A stretch of DNA of 64,000 bases from positions 1-64,000 of the forward strand of contig JABJHR010000017.1 of assembly GCA_018661705.1 (NCBI GenBank), in the 5' to 3' direction. Below, one piece after another: positions 7,680 through 16,783 of the stretch. The translations under genes and the position numbers were made by a program. The notes beneath the pieces were generated by a model. It did no database searches and was not told where the DNA came from. It worked only from the letters and a program-made list of their open reading frames with translations. Source of the stretch: Candidatus Woesearchaeota archaeon. Lineage in GTDB: Archaea > Nanobdellota > Nanobdellia > Woesearchaeales > DSVV01. How positions within the stretch are numbered: position 1 is the stretch's first letter; every line of letters starts with the position of its first letter.

Positions 7680-9017
7680 ATGAAAAAGATATTATTAATT
7701 TATTTACCATTTTGTACTCCAGCTAGTCCCCCATACTCATTAACTAATTTATACTCTTTTTTGAAGGCTAATTCCAAGCATAAGATTGATATCTTAGATT
7801 TGAATTTAGAATTTCATAAAATAAAGTTTCCAAAATATCATGAATATTATAAAAAAGGTAAATGGAATGATTATGCTGAGGTTACTGCAGAGTTTAAGAA
7901 ATTATGTTCAAAAGCTTACTCTGAAAATAATAAGAAAGTTGTTCTAGGTAAAAAACCAGAGCTATTAAACAAATTAGTAAAACAAATCAAAGATAAAAAA
8001 CCAGATATTGTGGCATTTAGTATTGTTTATTCTAGCCAAGCATTTTATGCACATTCTATTATGAAAGAATTGAAAGATATAGAATGTGTTATTGGTGGAC
8101 CTGCTGTTAATGATAAATTAAAAAAAGTAGCAGATAAAACATTAAAGAATGAATTAGAATTCTTAGAATACATTAACAAAACAAAGAATGATAAACTAAA
8201 ATTTAATTATACAACTGATTTCTCAGTGTATAAATTAAATGATTACTTTTCACCTTGCGCAGTTATCCCAATAAAAACATCTAGCACATGCTATTACAAG
8301 AAATGTGCATTTTGTAGTCACTTTACGGATATTCCTTATTGCGAATATCCACTTAAAACAATCAAAGAAACAATTTTGTTATCAAAACAAAATCATCTTT
8401 TTGTAATCGATGATATGATCCATGCAAAACGATTATTAGAGATTGCTGAGATGTTAAAACCACTAAAAGTAAAATGGACATGCCAATTAAAGCCAACAAA
8501 AGAATTTACAATAGATGTATTAAAGAAATTAAAAGAATCTGGACTAAGAATGATTATGTGGGGAGTAGAGTCTGGAAATAATCGAATATTAAAGCTAATG
8601 AACAAAGGCACAAACAAAAAAGATGTGATTAAAGTTTTAGAAAATGCAAAAAAGGTAGGTATTGCTAACATTGCCTATATGCTGTATGGTTTTCCATCTG
8701 AAACTAAAGAAGAATTTATAGAAACAATGGAATTTCTTAAAGATAATGAGAAAAATATTGATTTAGTCTCATCTTCTATCTTTGGTTTACAAAAAGATAC
8801 AGCAATCTACAAGAATCCAAGAAAATTTGGAATAACTAAAATAAACAAGGAAAAAAGAACCATATTAGAACCAAAAATCAGTTATGAAGTAAAGAAAGGA
8901 CTAACCCAAAAACAAGCAAACAAACTCAGAGACAAATACAAGAAAACAATCAATAAGATCAATAAATACCCTAAAGAAATGAATTACTTTAGAGAACATA
9001 TGCTAAGTTTGGTTTAA
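7680..9017 (+). CDS. B12-binding-type radical SAM protein
   Basis: The C-terminal two-thirds is a radical SAM barrel: the iron-sulfur site is Cys204-YYKK-Cys209-AF-Cys212 (the C-x4-C-x2-C form seen in B12-binding radical SAM proteins), followed by WTCQLKPT and MIMWGVESGN typical of the barrel. Residues 1-140 look like the degenerate cobalamin-binding Rossmann domain that usually precedes it (ILLIYLPFCTPASPPYSLTNL, DIVAFSIVYSSQ, VIGGPAVN). The classic DxHxxG cobalamin motif is not visible. The reaction is unknown; such proteins often methylate or rearrange unactivated carbons. TATA-like CTTTATAAAC lies 27 bases before the start. Confidence 0.85.
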   Translation: MKKILLIYLPFCTPASPPYSLTNLYSFLKANSKHKIDILDLNLEFHKIKFPKYHEYYKKGKWNDYAEVTAEFKKLCSKAYSENNKKVVLGKKPELLNKLVKQIKDKKPDIVAFSIVYSSQAFYAHSIMKELKDIECVIGGPAVNDKLKKVADKTLKNELEFLEYINKTKNDKLKFNYTTDFSVYKLNDYFSPCAVIPIKTSSTCYYKKCAFCSHFTDIPYCEYPLKTIKETILLSKQNHLFVIDDMIHAKRLLEIAEMLKPLKVKWTCQLKPTKEFTIDVLKKLKESGLRMIMWGVESGNNRILKLMNKGTNKKDVIKVLENAKKVGIANIAYMLYGFPSETKEEFIETMEFLKDNEKNIDLVSSSIFGLQKDTAIYKNPRKFGITKINKEKRTILEPKISYEVKKGLTQKQANKLRDKYKKTINKINKYPKEMNYFREHMLSLV

Positions 9018-9127
9018 TTAGAATCGGAATATTTCCGGGCAATCTGTTTTTTTATAATTTCTATAAGTTTTATAAGGGATTAGAATAAATATTAATTGTA
9101 CTTTCCTTACATAAAAGGTTGATAAAA

Positions 9128-9631
9128 ATGTGTATAGGTACTTTATGTCAGGAAGAATTACATCAGAATGATAAATTAGAAACAATAGAAATAAATACAA
9201 CAGGAGTTTATACACTATATTGTAGACATTATCCTGGGACAGTTGATATGGCCTGTCCAAAGTGTGCAACCCAAAATCCAATGGATCAGGATTTTTACAG
9301 TACAGGTCCGCAAAGGTTTGATGATCAGAAAACACTTCAGGATTTTGGAATAGTTGAAAGAGAGCCCATGCCTTTGATGGAACTGCCACCCTTACCCATT
9401 GTAGAACCAAGATTACCAGATCTTTTTGTAGAACCTTATAGGAGAGGTATGGAATTGGAAGGTGATTTAAGATTATGTGGTAACAAATCATCAGCAATAA
9501 TTCATGATCCAAGCAGCGGTATAGATATTCATCACCATAATTTAGGCGGGGGAGCATTAAATTATGGAAGAGATAGAATTGATATTCTTCCTTGGTCAAG
9601 GCAATCTAAATTAAGAGAATATGAAGAATAA
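9128..9631 (+). CDS. Hypothetical Cys/Pro-rich protein
   Basis: First gene of a rightward trio (9128, 9651, 9979). The start is placed at the ATG after a GGTTGA Shine-Dalgarno-like site. The N-terminal 60 residues hold a possible metal site (CIGTLCQ, then MACPKCATQ), the middle is Pro-rich with short acidic repeats, and the C-terminus has a His cluster (IDIHHHNLGGG). No family is recognised. Confidence 0.5.
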   Translation: MCIGTLCQEELHQNDKLETIEINTTGVYTLYCRHYPGTVDMACPKCATQNPMDQDFYSTGPQRFDDQKTLQDFGIVEREPMPLMELPPLPIVEPRLPDLFVEPYRRGMELEGDLRLCGNKSSAIIHDPSSGIDIHHHNLGGGALNYGRDRIDILPWSRQSKLREYEE

Positions 9632-9650
9632 TTCATGAGGATTGATCATT

Positions 9651-9998
9651 ATGATTGATAAAATAAAAATAGATGAAAACAATATTGGAAATAGAATAGG
9701 AGATGCCATAGAAAACAAAGATGAAACACTCTTAAAAGAATTAATTCTCTCAGCCATGGCATTTTATTTAGAAGACAAACTAACCAAAGAAGAGTTGGAT
9801 GTTCTTGCAACAATGTATTTAACCATACCAATTGAATTAAAATGGGAAGATGAATTTAAGTTTAAAGATAATAAGTTGCATTATGTTATGGAAGAACTTA
9901 GTGCTATTGAGGTTGTCGAAGACAAAAGAGCAAGAGAGAATGTAAAAAGATTCATATTATATTTACAGGACAAGGAATATGAAAAGCTTGAAACATAA
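9651..9998 (+). CDS. Hypothetical small helical protein
   Basis: An acidic, mostly helical protein of 115 residues (DETLLKELILSAMAFYLEDKLTKEELDVLATMYLT). The start is the ATG preceded by GAGG about 10 bases upstream, rather than the TTG nine bases earlier. Its 3' end overlaps the next gene by 20 bases, so the two are probably translated together. No family is recognised. Confidence 0.5.
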   Translation: MIDKIKIDENNIGNRIGDAIENKDETLLKELILSAMAFYLEDKLTKEELDVLATMYLTIPIELKWEDEFKFKDNKLHYVMEELSAIEVVEDKRARENVKRFILYLQDKEYEKLET

Positions 9999-10485
9999 AG
10001 TAGATGAATTTCTTTTAAAAGAGATAGGAATTATTCCAATTATAAGTTCTTATGTTATACATACAGATTATGAAGCATATTGTAAAAAATTTAAAAGAGA
10101 TCCTAAATCAGAAAGTTTCTTTGCAGTAAGAGGATTAGTTTCACATCTAAGAGCTGATTCTCCCTCGTTAGCACAAAACTTTTTGCATGAACATTATGGG
10201 CACGGCTTATTTTGTGAATATTCAAAAACAGGAAGAAGATTATGGCAATATGAACAAGATCTTGCTGGGCTTGAAAAACAATTGTTAGGAGTTGATAAAC
10301 TTCCAGAAGATGTTGTACTTAATGTTTCAGCACATCATCCTTTAATTCCTGATTACTTGAAATTAAAAAAGGAGTCAGAAAGATTTTTTCTTGAAAACTT
10401 AGACAAATATGAAGGGTTTGCTTATTGGATAGAAGCGTGGCTTGGAAAAAAGTTTAATTGTGGAAGGGGAAAATTCCACAATTGA
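9979..10485 (+). CDS. Putative zincin-like metal-binding protein (HExxxH)
   Basis: A 168-residue protein with the cluster His70-Glu-His-Tyr-Gly-His75 (LHEHYGHGLF) and, later, YEGFAYWIEAWLG. An HExxxH zinc site is known from the M49 dipeptidyl peptidase III family (HELLGH), and an EGxAxxxE helix is a common third-ligand region of zincins. The match to a protease is inference from these two motifs only; total length is far shorter than M49. It overlaps the 9651 gene by 20 bases. Confidence 0.4.
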   Translation: MKSLKHKVDEFLLKEIGIIPIISSYVIHTDYEAYCKKFKRDPKSESFFAVRGLVSHLRADSPSLAQNFLHEHYGHGLFCEYSKTGRRLWQYEQDLAGLEKQLLGVDKLPEDVVLNVSAHHPLIPDYLKLKKESERFFLENLDKYEGFAYWIEAWLGKKFNCGRGKFHN

Positions 10486-10496
10486 AATCTAAAAGA

Positions 10497-10865
10497 TCAT
10501 ATAATCCTATCCAAGGGTGAAGTAATAAAACCTTGCCTTTGTTTTTCGACTACAGAATCCTGTGTTAAACAAAATATTGTACGATATTCAGATTCTGGTT
10601 CTTCACCATACTCTAAAATGGTTTTTTCTAAGGCAACCTTTTTTTCAGCAGATCCTGAATCAAGACAATCTAAAGCATAAGCTAATCCTATATGATTTAT
10701 ACTTGCAATCATCATTACTTTTGCACCATCAATACTTTTTCTTCCAAAAATTCTTCCATCTTCTGTAATCTTGTATTCGGATCCTGATTCTGTAACAAAT
10801 GTTTTACCATAATACTGTTGTACATCTCTTGGATCATAAGCTTTTGTATCATATGCGTGTTCCAT
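10497..10865 (-). CDS. Hypothetical protein, 122 aa
   Basis: Last gene of the leftward operon 11712-10497. The start is the ATG preceded by AGGTGA (8 bases upstream); a GTG nine bases earlier is less likely. The sequence starts MEHAYDTKAYDPRDVQQYYGKTFVTESGSEYKI and has a beta-rich N-terminus and helical C-terminus. No family is recognised. It follows its upstream neighbour after only a few bases. Confidence 0.5.
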   Translation of the reverse strand: MEHAYDTKAYDPRDVQQYYGKTFVTESGSEYKITEDGRIFGRKSIDGAKVMMIASINHIGLAYALDCLDSGSAEKKVALEKTILEYGEEPESEYRTIFCLTQDSVVEKQRQGFITSPLDRII

Positions 10866-10874
10866 TTTTATCAC

Positions 10875-11465
10875 CTAGTTCCTGTATATTGGTCGTCCTT
10901 GATGATACAGTTCAGCTGCTTTATTGCTAACAAATTCAAGACCAAGATCCAATTCTTGTATTGATTCTACAAGTCCTTTTTTCCCCTTAAAAGCAAATGC
11001 TTTAGCCCCTGTATTTAGTCCAAGAATTGTCATGAAATTTCTTCTGATGGTTGAAAAATTCATGCCAAAACTTTCACTAACCTTCCTTAACAACTGAAGT
11101 TTAGCATCATACATTTTCATTCCATCATAAATTGTAGTTAACTCATTTTCCACAACAATAAAATCTCCTTCTTTTCTATACTGTGTTGGTTCTTCAAACA
11201 CAGGCATTGCATTGCCAAGAGAAAGATGTGTGTTAAGAGTATCAACAACTATTTTGATGTTCTCTCTTAGATGATTTGTTCCATTTGGTGCATTTACCAG
11301 TTTATAGCTTGGTATCCATCCCACTTTATGGGATTCTCCGCCTTTTCTGTCTAAGGTTCCTGCAACTGAGTCATAATGTTTCCAAACAGCATCATGTAGT
11401 TCCATTAATTTATAGACATCATCTGTTTTTGCTTTTTCTAATATTCCCACTAATTCAAAATTCAT
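10875..11465 (-). CDS. Hypothetical protein, 196 aa
   Basis: Middle gene of a three-gene leftward operon headed by a ribbon-helix-helix protein. It is a soluble, mainly helical protein with no signal or membrane segment (VESIQELDLGLEFVSNKAAELYH at the C-terminus). No motif or family is recognised. Its start overlaps the upstream gene by 11 bases, which implies coupled translation. Confidence 0.5.
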   Translation of the reverse strand: MNFELVGILEKAKTDDVYKLMELHDAVWKHYDSVAGTLDRKGGESHKVGWIPSYKLVNAPNGTNHLRENIKIVVDTLNTHLSLGNAMPVFEEPTQYRKEGDFIVVENELTTIYDGMKMYDAKLQLLRKVSESFGMNFSTIRRNFMTILGLNTGAKAFAFKGKKGLVESIQELDLGLEFVSNKAAELYHQGRPIYRN

Positions 11466-11712
11466 TTAATTCACCCTTGTTGTTGTTTTTATCGTTGTCA
11501 CTCTCTTTTGCATAATGTTCCCTTAACATTTCTAGCTCTTTCTGTTTTCTCTTTTCAGCATCTTTTAATCTTTCAATCACATGTTTATGTTTCTCTAACT
11601 CACTTTGAATTAAATCTAAAACAATTTTATCCCTAAGGTTACGTATTCCACCTGAAAGTATGTCTAAATGCTCATACATATCCTCTTCAATATCTACTAC
11701 TAACCGCTTCAC
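11455..11712 (-). CDS. Ribbon-helix-helix-like DNA-binding protein with coiled-coil tail
   Basis: The N-terminus MKRLVVDIEEDMYEHLDILSGG followed by RNLRDKIVLDLIQSELEKH has the strand-helix-helix pattern of ribbon-helix-helix repressors (CopG/Arc type), which dimerise through the strand that contacts DNA. Residues 45-85 are a charged coiled coil. The start codon is GTG, supported by a GGGGGT site about 9 bases upstream; the ATG overlapping it is out of frame. Palindromes in its promoter fit self-repression (inference). Confidence 0.6.
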   Translation of the reverse strand: MKRLVVDIEEDMYEHLDILSGGIRNLRDKIVLDLIQSELEKHKHVIERLKDAEKRKQKELEMLREHYAKESDNDKNNNKGELNEF

Positions 11713-11761
11713 ATTAATCTACCCCCTAGTATGGTCTCTTAGAACGTCTTTTTTTACTATT

Positions 11762-11818
11762 GTTACTGGATAACGATTATTCCCTATATAAATTTGTGTT
11801 GTAGTGACGATTACAACA
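11762..11818 (-). promoter_or_regulatory. Promoter with two palindromes ahead of the ribbon-helix-helix operon
   Basis: GTTA-ctgga-TAAC (11762-11774) lies downstream and TGTTGTA-gtgacgat-TACAACA (11797-11818) upstream of a TATA-like AATTTATATAGG (minus strand, about 11784-11795). The second palindrome has 7-base perfect arms. The arrangement flanks the TATA box of the operon whose first gene is a ribbon-helix-helix protein. Confidence 0.5.
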
Positions 11819-11941
11819 GAGTACCTACTTTAGAGTGGTTAAGGATTTAGCTTAAGAATCTTAAGAAAAGGTAGTAAAACGAGCTTTTTCACCCCAAAAA
11901 TGTGGTAATATTTATAAATATTAGATAATATCTATAGATAT

Positions 11942-12532
11942 ATGGGAAGAAGAAGGTTTATTAAGAATACTTTAGCTGTAATAGTAGGTGGTGGTTTGTT
12001 ATTAGCTCCTTCTAGTGTACAAGCAGTTGGGAAAGGATTGGAAACAATCGCTGGTGAAGGTGAAAGTTCTAGAAAAGAAGAAGCACCAATTTCTGAAAGT
12101 GAATTTAACAGATTAATGAACTATGATACAGTTGATGATGTTCTTGCAGAGTATAACATTGAACCAGTTGATGATAATTCCTATGATGAGAAAGTATTTG
12201 GATCTGATAAACATGTGATGGTATTGTTTTATGGGAATAAATCAGACGAATCAAAGAGTTTAGCAATCCTGACAGGTTTACTTTCACAAAAATTTGGAGA
12301 ACATTTTGACGTATATGCATACAAAGCTGTTGAAGGTGAAACTATTTATAGATCACAATTTGAAAAATTAAAAGCAAAACATGGAACTAAAGACATTCCA
12401 ACCTTAAATATCTACAGAAATACTGGAGATAAAATTCAACATGAAGATAACGTTTTTAAAATTGAATCAAGCCACGCATCTCTTGGTAGATTACTTCCAA
12501 GAATTGAAAGACATTTAGAAAAAAATTATTAA
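11942..12532 (+). CDS. Tat-exported thioredoxin-fold protein
   Basis: The N-terminus MGRRRFIKNTLAVIVGGGLLLAPSS is a twin-arginine signal (RRRFIK plus hydrophobic core), so export in folded form is predicted. Residues 95-190 follow a thioredoxin-like pattern (HVMVLFYGNKSDES, then FDVYAYKAVEG, KDIPTLNIYRN with the cis-Pro type IPT), but no CxxC is present, so it is not an ordinary disulfide oxidoreductase. TATA-like ATATTTATAAATA about 27 bases before the start points to a leaderless transcript. It heads a cluster of exported proteins. Confidence 0.7.
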   Translation: MGRRRFIKNTLAVIVGGGLLLAPSSVQAVGKGLETIAGEGESSRKEEAPISESEFNRLMNYDTVDDVLAEYNIEPVDDNSYDEKVFGSDKHVMVLFYGNKSDESKSLAILTGLLSQKFGEHFDVYAYKAVEGETIYRSQFEKLKAKHGTKDIPTLNIYRNTGDKIQHEDNVFKIESSHASLGRLLPRIERHLEKNY

Positions 12533-12547
12533 TTACTTATTTTTAAA

Positions 12548-13990
12548 ATGATTAAAAAAAGAGGCATTTACATAATAATTCTATTAATCCTATTTATTCT
12601 CCTTGCAAATAACTCAATATCACCAGATTTTACTGATAAAGGTTCAGGAATTGTTGTCGAAGATCCTGAAACACCCGCACAAGTTGAAACTGCTGCACAG
12701 GCTGGTACTCCTGGAGTTACCACTCAAGTTGATGCAGATATTGAGACGCCTCATGGAACTGAAGCACATCTTCCTAAGGATACTGATATGGAATCAGATG
12801 GAAATACATTAACATTAAGTTCAGATGGGGAAATAACTGATGATGGGAATTCTTTTTCAAATACTAAGAATTTAATGATTAGTGAATTAGGTTACTCTGC
12901 TGAATCAGCTGAATCAATTCAAACAGACATAGTTACTGCAACTGGTGTTGAAGGATATACGGAAATGAAAGGAACTGGTTATGTTAAAGCAACTCATGCA
13001 GATGCAATTCAAATTGGAACTACAACATTAACTAATGTGGATAATTTAGAGATTGGAAGTAAAATAGAATTTGATCATGCGGATTATGTTAAGACAGATG
13101 AGTTTGAAGCATTCAATATAAGTGAGTTCTCACAAGATGCAACTAATTTAGAAATGAAAAGTGTAGAAACATTGACAACTGAGTGTTTAGAACTTACAGG
13201 GTTAGAAGATTCAAAAGTGATTGTTGATGACGACAAACTCTTTACTAAGACACAGAGTGTTAACTTGAATGATTGTGTTAATCAAAATACTATGTTCCAA
13301 GGGTTTGATGAAAGCTCTGCTATTATTGTTACAAAAGAAAAACCTTCGCATTACTCAATATCAAAGGGAATTTTAACTTTACAATTAGAAGAAATTGATG
13401 AAATCCTTACAACAAAATCAACATCAGCAGCAACAGTTAATGAATATGGTTTTTCAATGTTAGAACTAAACCCATTATCTTCTTACTTATACAAAAATAA
13501 AGTTAACAAAATGTTGGACTTTAAAATAGAAACAAACAATGAAGAGTTTTTATTCTTCACAAGAAAAAATGGAGATACTCCCCCAGACATTAGTTTCTGT
13601 GATCAATGTGGATTCATAGATTTTATTGAAAAGAAAATTGAACTAAAAGGAATAATTACATTCTCCAAACGAATTGGAACTAGCTTAGAAACATTCTTTC
13701 AAGGATTTAAATCTACACACGCAGAGTTTCTTATGAATGAAAACAAGTTTTCATTAGTTAAAATTAATGGCGATGCATTTACTAAACCAGCTACTTGGTT
13801 AGAGATACACGAAAGAGATGGGCACAGAATAGTAAATCTATTAGATGAACCAAGTGATTCAATTATTTCTTTATATTCATCTGAAGATAATCCAGACCTA
13901 GTTTATGAAAATAATAATAAAAGATTCGTCATGGAAAAAGGAAAAGGTAGAGTAGAGATTTACCATCCTGATAATGAGGTGTTTCCATGA
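12548..13990 (+). CDS. Exported/membrane-anchored protein, beta-rich, unknown
   Basis: A 480-residue protein with an N-terminal anchor (GIYIIILLILFILLANNS, residues 6-23), then a Thr/Ala/Gln-rich spacer and a long beta-rich extracellular domain. Repeated phrases such as VDNLEIGSKIEFDHADYVKTDEFEAF suggest a beta-solenoid or repeated strands. Cys pairs occur near residues 215, 240 and 355-360 (CDQCG). No family is recognised. It overlaps the next gene by 4 bases. Confidence 0.6.
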   Translation: MIKKRGIYIIILLILFILLANNSISPDFTDKGSGIVVEDPETPAQVETAAQAGTPGVTTQVDADIETPHGTEAHLPKDTDMESDGNTLTLSSDGEITDDGNSFSNTKNLMISELGYSAESAESIQTDIVTATGVEGYTEMKGTGYVKATHADAIQIGTTTLTNVDNLEIGSKIEFDHADYVKTDEFEAFNISEFSQDATNLEMKSVETLTTECLELTGLEDSKVIVDDDKLFTKTQSVNLNDCVNQNTMFQGFDESSAIIVTKEKPSHYSISKGILTLQLEEIDEILTTKSTSAATVNEYGFSMLELNPLSSYLYKNKVNKMLDFKIETNNEEFLFFTRKNGDTPPDISFCDQCGFIDFIEKKIELKGIITFSKRIGTSLETFFQGFKSTHAEFLMNENKFSLVKINGDAFTKPATWLEIHERDGHRIVNLLDEPSDSIISLYSSEDNPDLVYENNNKRFVMEKGKGRVEIYHPDNEVFP

Positions 13991-14610
13991 AAAAAGCACA
14001 AGTTTCATTATTTATTTTATTAGGTATATTCATATTAGTAATAATAGTAATTACAATGTTCCTAACAAATGGAGTTACAATACAAAAACAAACAACTAGC
14101 CCAACAAAAGAACATATCAGAGCTGCACTCAGAGATATTTCCATTGAAGCAATGAGAGATGTTTCCGATAGTGCAGGTTATTATGATGAATTAGATGAAA
14201 TAATAACTTTAAGTGAAGAAAAACAATTACTTAGTTTAAAAGAAGTTGAAACCTCATTAGCTAAATTTGTTAACGACAACCTAAAAATAACATTCCCAAA
14301 TAAAATAGTTGAACAAGAACCAATCCAAACAAAAGTCATGATTAACAAAAACGATGTTATCTTTAGAATTATTTCTAAATTCACAGAAGATAATACAGAA
14401 ATAACAAATATTGAAATAAAACACACAATTAATCTATACGGAATCTATGAACTAACTGCAGACACAATCAAACTAGAAGAAACATTTGACACAACAAAGT
14501 ATGTAGAAGATTTCATAACAAAAATAATCAAAAAAGAAGGAATTACTTATTATTCTGTAGAAGATCCTTTTACTGAGTTAGATGGTGTTGTTTGGATGTT
14601 TGGGAATTAG
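13987..14610 (+). CDS. Exported protein with type-IV-pilin-like N-terminus
   Basis: The N-terminus MKKAQVSLFILLGIFILVIIVI is a short basic leader plus one hydrophobic helix, very like the KKAQ-x-S-LFI leaders found on many surface proteins of woesearchaeal genomes and similar to archaeal class III signal peptides. The remaining 175 residues are charged and helical/beta mixed with no motif recognised. Its ATGA start overlaps the upstream gene, so both are likely made together and may sit in one envelope complex (inference). Confidence 0.6.
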   Translation: MKKAQVSLFILLGIFILVIIVITMFLTNGVTIQKQTTSPTKEHIRAALRDISIEAMRDVSDSAGYYDELDEIITLSEEKQLLSLKEVETSLAKFVNDNLKITFPNKIVEQEPIQTKVMINKNDVIFRIISKFTEDNTEITNIEIKHTINLYGIYELTADTIKLEETFDTTKYVEDFITKIIKKEGITYYSVEDPFTELDGVVWMFGN

Positions 14611-14653
14611 TGAAAAGCAAATATTTTTAATTACTATTAGATTCCCCTTAATA

Positions 14654-15133
14654 ATGGAAGAGATTAAACTAGGTCTAGAAGGGATAATTGCCTTAAGTGC
14701 AGTAGTTGTTGCAGCCGGTGGGGTGGCTGTATTTGCTTCATTATATTTTCATGAACTAAAAAGAAGAGATGGATTTAAAAATAGTTTGCAAGCATCTCTT
14801 GCAGCATCTAAAAAAGGATATAACTCTTCTGATGAGATATTAGGTAATATTGGCCCATTAATAAGAGCATATGAAAGAAATGAAGACCCAGGTTATCAAA
14901 CAGAAGAAGGAAAACTTTTAAACTTAGACCCATTAAAAACAATTCCATTAAACTATCATTGGTCTTGGGGATTAGGAAGCACATTAAAAGTTGGATTACA
15001 ATCACATATTGTTGAACAAGGTGTTAAAGTTGGAGCAGATGCTTATTTTCTTTCTCATATGGTTAGTGGACATGGCAATCCAATGTATGCTTTAACATTT
15101 TTCAAAACTAGAAAAAATTATGATCGTAGATAA
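14654..15133 (+). CDS. Single-pass membrane protein, unknown
   Basis: The frame opens 24 codons upstream, but the ATG at 14654 follows a TATA-like AATATTTTTAATTA by about 25 bases and gives a sensible N-terminus: MEEIKLGLEGIIALSAVVVAAGGVAVFASLYF, one membrane helix. The rest is a soluble domain of about 125 residues without recognised motifs (YGSTLKVG-type strands, HMVSGHGNPMYALTFFKTRK). Its 3' end overlaps the convergent MutS-like gene by 16 bases. Confidence 0.5.
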   Translation: MEEIKLGLEGIIALSAVVVAAGGVAVFASLYFHELKRRDGFKNSLQASLAASKKGYNSSDEILGNIGPLIRAYERNEDPGYQTEEGKLLNLDPLKTIPLNYHWSWGLGSTLKVGLQSHIVEQGVKVGADAYFLSHMVSGHGNPMYALTFFKTRKNYDRR

Positions 15134-16761
15134 GGAAATCTGTCTAAAAGTAATCTATCTAAAGATTCTTCATCAACACCAACATCTTTAGCAACTAATT
15201 CTCCAAAACTTTGTCCTGCTTTTCCTGGCAACACCTTATGAGTTAATCTTGGTTTACCACCTTCTTGCTTAATTTCAACTTGAAGATTATGTGCATAAGG
15301 ATAATTTTCAATATCTTCTGGAATTTCATGCATATGAGTAGCAAAAAGTGTTTTAGCTGTTAACATATGTGATTTTCTAACTGTTGTTAATGATTGAGTT
15401 ATACCTTGACCTGCATCTGTTCCACCACAAGGTTCATCAAATAGTAAAAAACTATCTGGAGTTGCATTTTCAAAAATATATCTTAATTGTAAAAGTTCTT
15501 GTCTATATCTACCTCTCTTTTTTTTAACATCATCTTTAGGAATCATATGAGTGTATATACCATCAAAAATATCCATATACGCTTCTAAAGCAGGAATAGG
15601 ATAACCACTTTGTCCTAAAAGAATTGCTAATCCAACTGCTCTTAAATAAACAGATTTACCACCATCGTTTGGACCAGTTATAACGTATAATCTTTTCTCG
15701 TCGTCAAAATATACGTCATTGGGAGTAGAACTAAATTCATCTGTTAATTCTTGAAAAAGTAATAAAGGATTATGCATTTCTTTAATTTTAAGATGATTTC
15801 TTTTTTCATAATCAGGAAGAATTGATGGCATTCCCCTTTTATTCAATAGTTCACTAAAAGTTGAGGTTCCTAAATAAAATTCAAGCTCTCCAACAGTGGA
15901 AGCAAGTGTTAAAATATCCGGAGTATTTTCTTCAATAAAAGTATCTACCATATCCATAATTGCACTTGTAAGAAAAGGAGAATATTTTCTTAGTGAAAAT
16001 TTTTGTCTAAGATGAGGATCTATTGTTGCAGCACTAACAGGCATTAGTTTCTTTTCAGTAATACCACCCAATAAACTAAATGACATTTGCACATTAGCTG
16101 AGATAGTAAGATGTTCAGAAACTCCCATTACATACTGTGCCATATCTTTGAATCTTGTACTAGTTTTTATTTTTTTAGCATAGTCTACTAATCTACTTAA
16201 TCCTGAATTAAAAGAAGACGTACTTATTTTTTCAACAGCTTTAAAATAATGATATAATAAAGAAACCTTACCTGCAAATTCTCTAGCTTCTCCACCACGT
16301 TCAGGATAATACCATGAATGAGTCATATCTCCTAAACTACCCCCAGCTAACATTAATTGTTGATATGATTCTACTATTTTTCCTAGAGAACCGTAAATGG
16401 TATCTACTCTTTCTCTTTTTGAAGCATTCTGAATTTCCTTAGCAATCTCTTGTCTAAAATGAATTGTTTCAAGATCAAATGGAGCAGCTTTTAATACTTC
16501 ATATACAAATGGTCCTGCATAAGTTGGTTTTAACATTTCTTTGACAATAGTTGATAAATAAAGATCACTTGCAAAATGGTTTCCAGAAAAACAAGTTTGA
16601 GGAATTGTTGTAGAACTTGCTAAAACTTGAGCAATTGCCATTTTCGGTAATTGAAACCTGTCTTTTGCAGAGTGAAATATATCTGCAATTTGGCTAGTTA
16701 ATGGCAATCCCCTCACTGCATCTTTAGTTTGAAATAATAAGTCTGCTTTTTCTACTACCAT
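15118..16761 (-). CDS. MutS-family ATPase without mismatch-recognition domain
   Basis: Residues 345-520 are a MutS-type ABC ATPase: Walker A TGPNDGGKS (362-370), Walker B FLLFDEP with Glu443 and the ABC-like CGGTDAGQG, and THMHEI with His476. Residues 100-320 fit the helical lever/core domain III. The N-terminal mismatch-binding domain with its Phe-x-Glu motif is missing, as in MutS-related proteins MutS2/MutS7-type and MSH4/5-like forms; the C-terminal Smr nuclease of MutS2 is also absent. It may act on branched DNA rather than mismatches (inference). Confidence 0.85.
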   Translation of the reverse strand: MVVEKADLLFQTKDAVRGLPLTSQIADIFHSAKDRFQLPKMAIAQVLASSTTIPQTCFSGNHFASDLYLSTIVKEMLKPTYAGPFVYEVLKAAPFDLETIHFRQEIAKEIQNASKRERVDTIYGSLGKIVESYQQLMLAGGSLGDMTHSWYYPERGGEAREFAGKVSLLYHYFKAVEKISTSSFNSGLSRLVDYAKKIKTSTRFKDMAQYVMGVSEHLTISANVQMSFSLLGGITEKKLMPVSAATIDPHLRQKFSLRKYSPFLTSAIMDMVDTFIEENTPDILTLASTVGELEFYLGTSTFSELLNKRGMPSILPDYEKRNHLKIKEMHNPLLLFQELTDEFSSTPNDVYFDDEKRLYVITGPNDGGKSVYLRAVGLAILLGQSGYPIPALEAYMDIFDGIYTHMIPKDDVKKKRGRYRQELLQLRYIFENATPDSFLLFDEPCGGTDAGQGITQSLTTVRKSHMLTAKTLFATHMHEIPEDIENYPYAHNLQVEIKQEGGKPRLTHKVLPGKAGQSFGELVAKDVGVDEESLDRLLLDRFPYLRS

Positions 16762-16783
16762 TTTCCCAGGGAAGTTAGTTTAT

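Noticed and set aside
9018-9599. 193-aa minus-strand ORF
   Set aside because: Antisense to the 9128 gene, no ribosome site; composition is that of a shadow frame.
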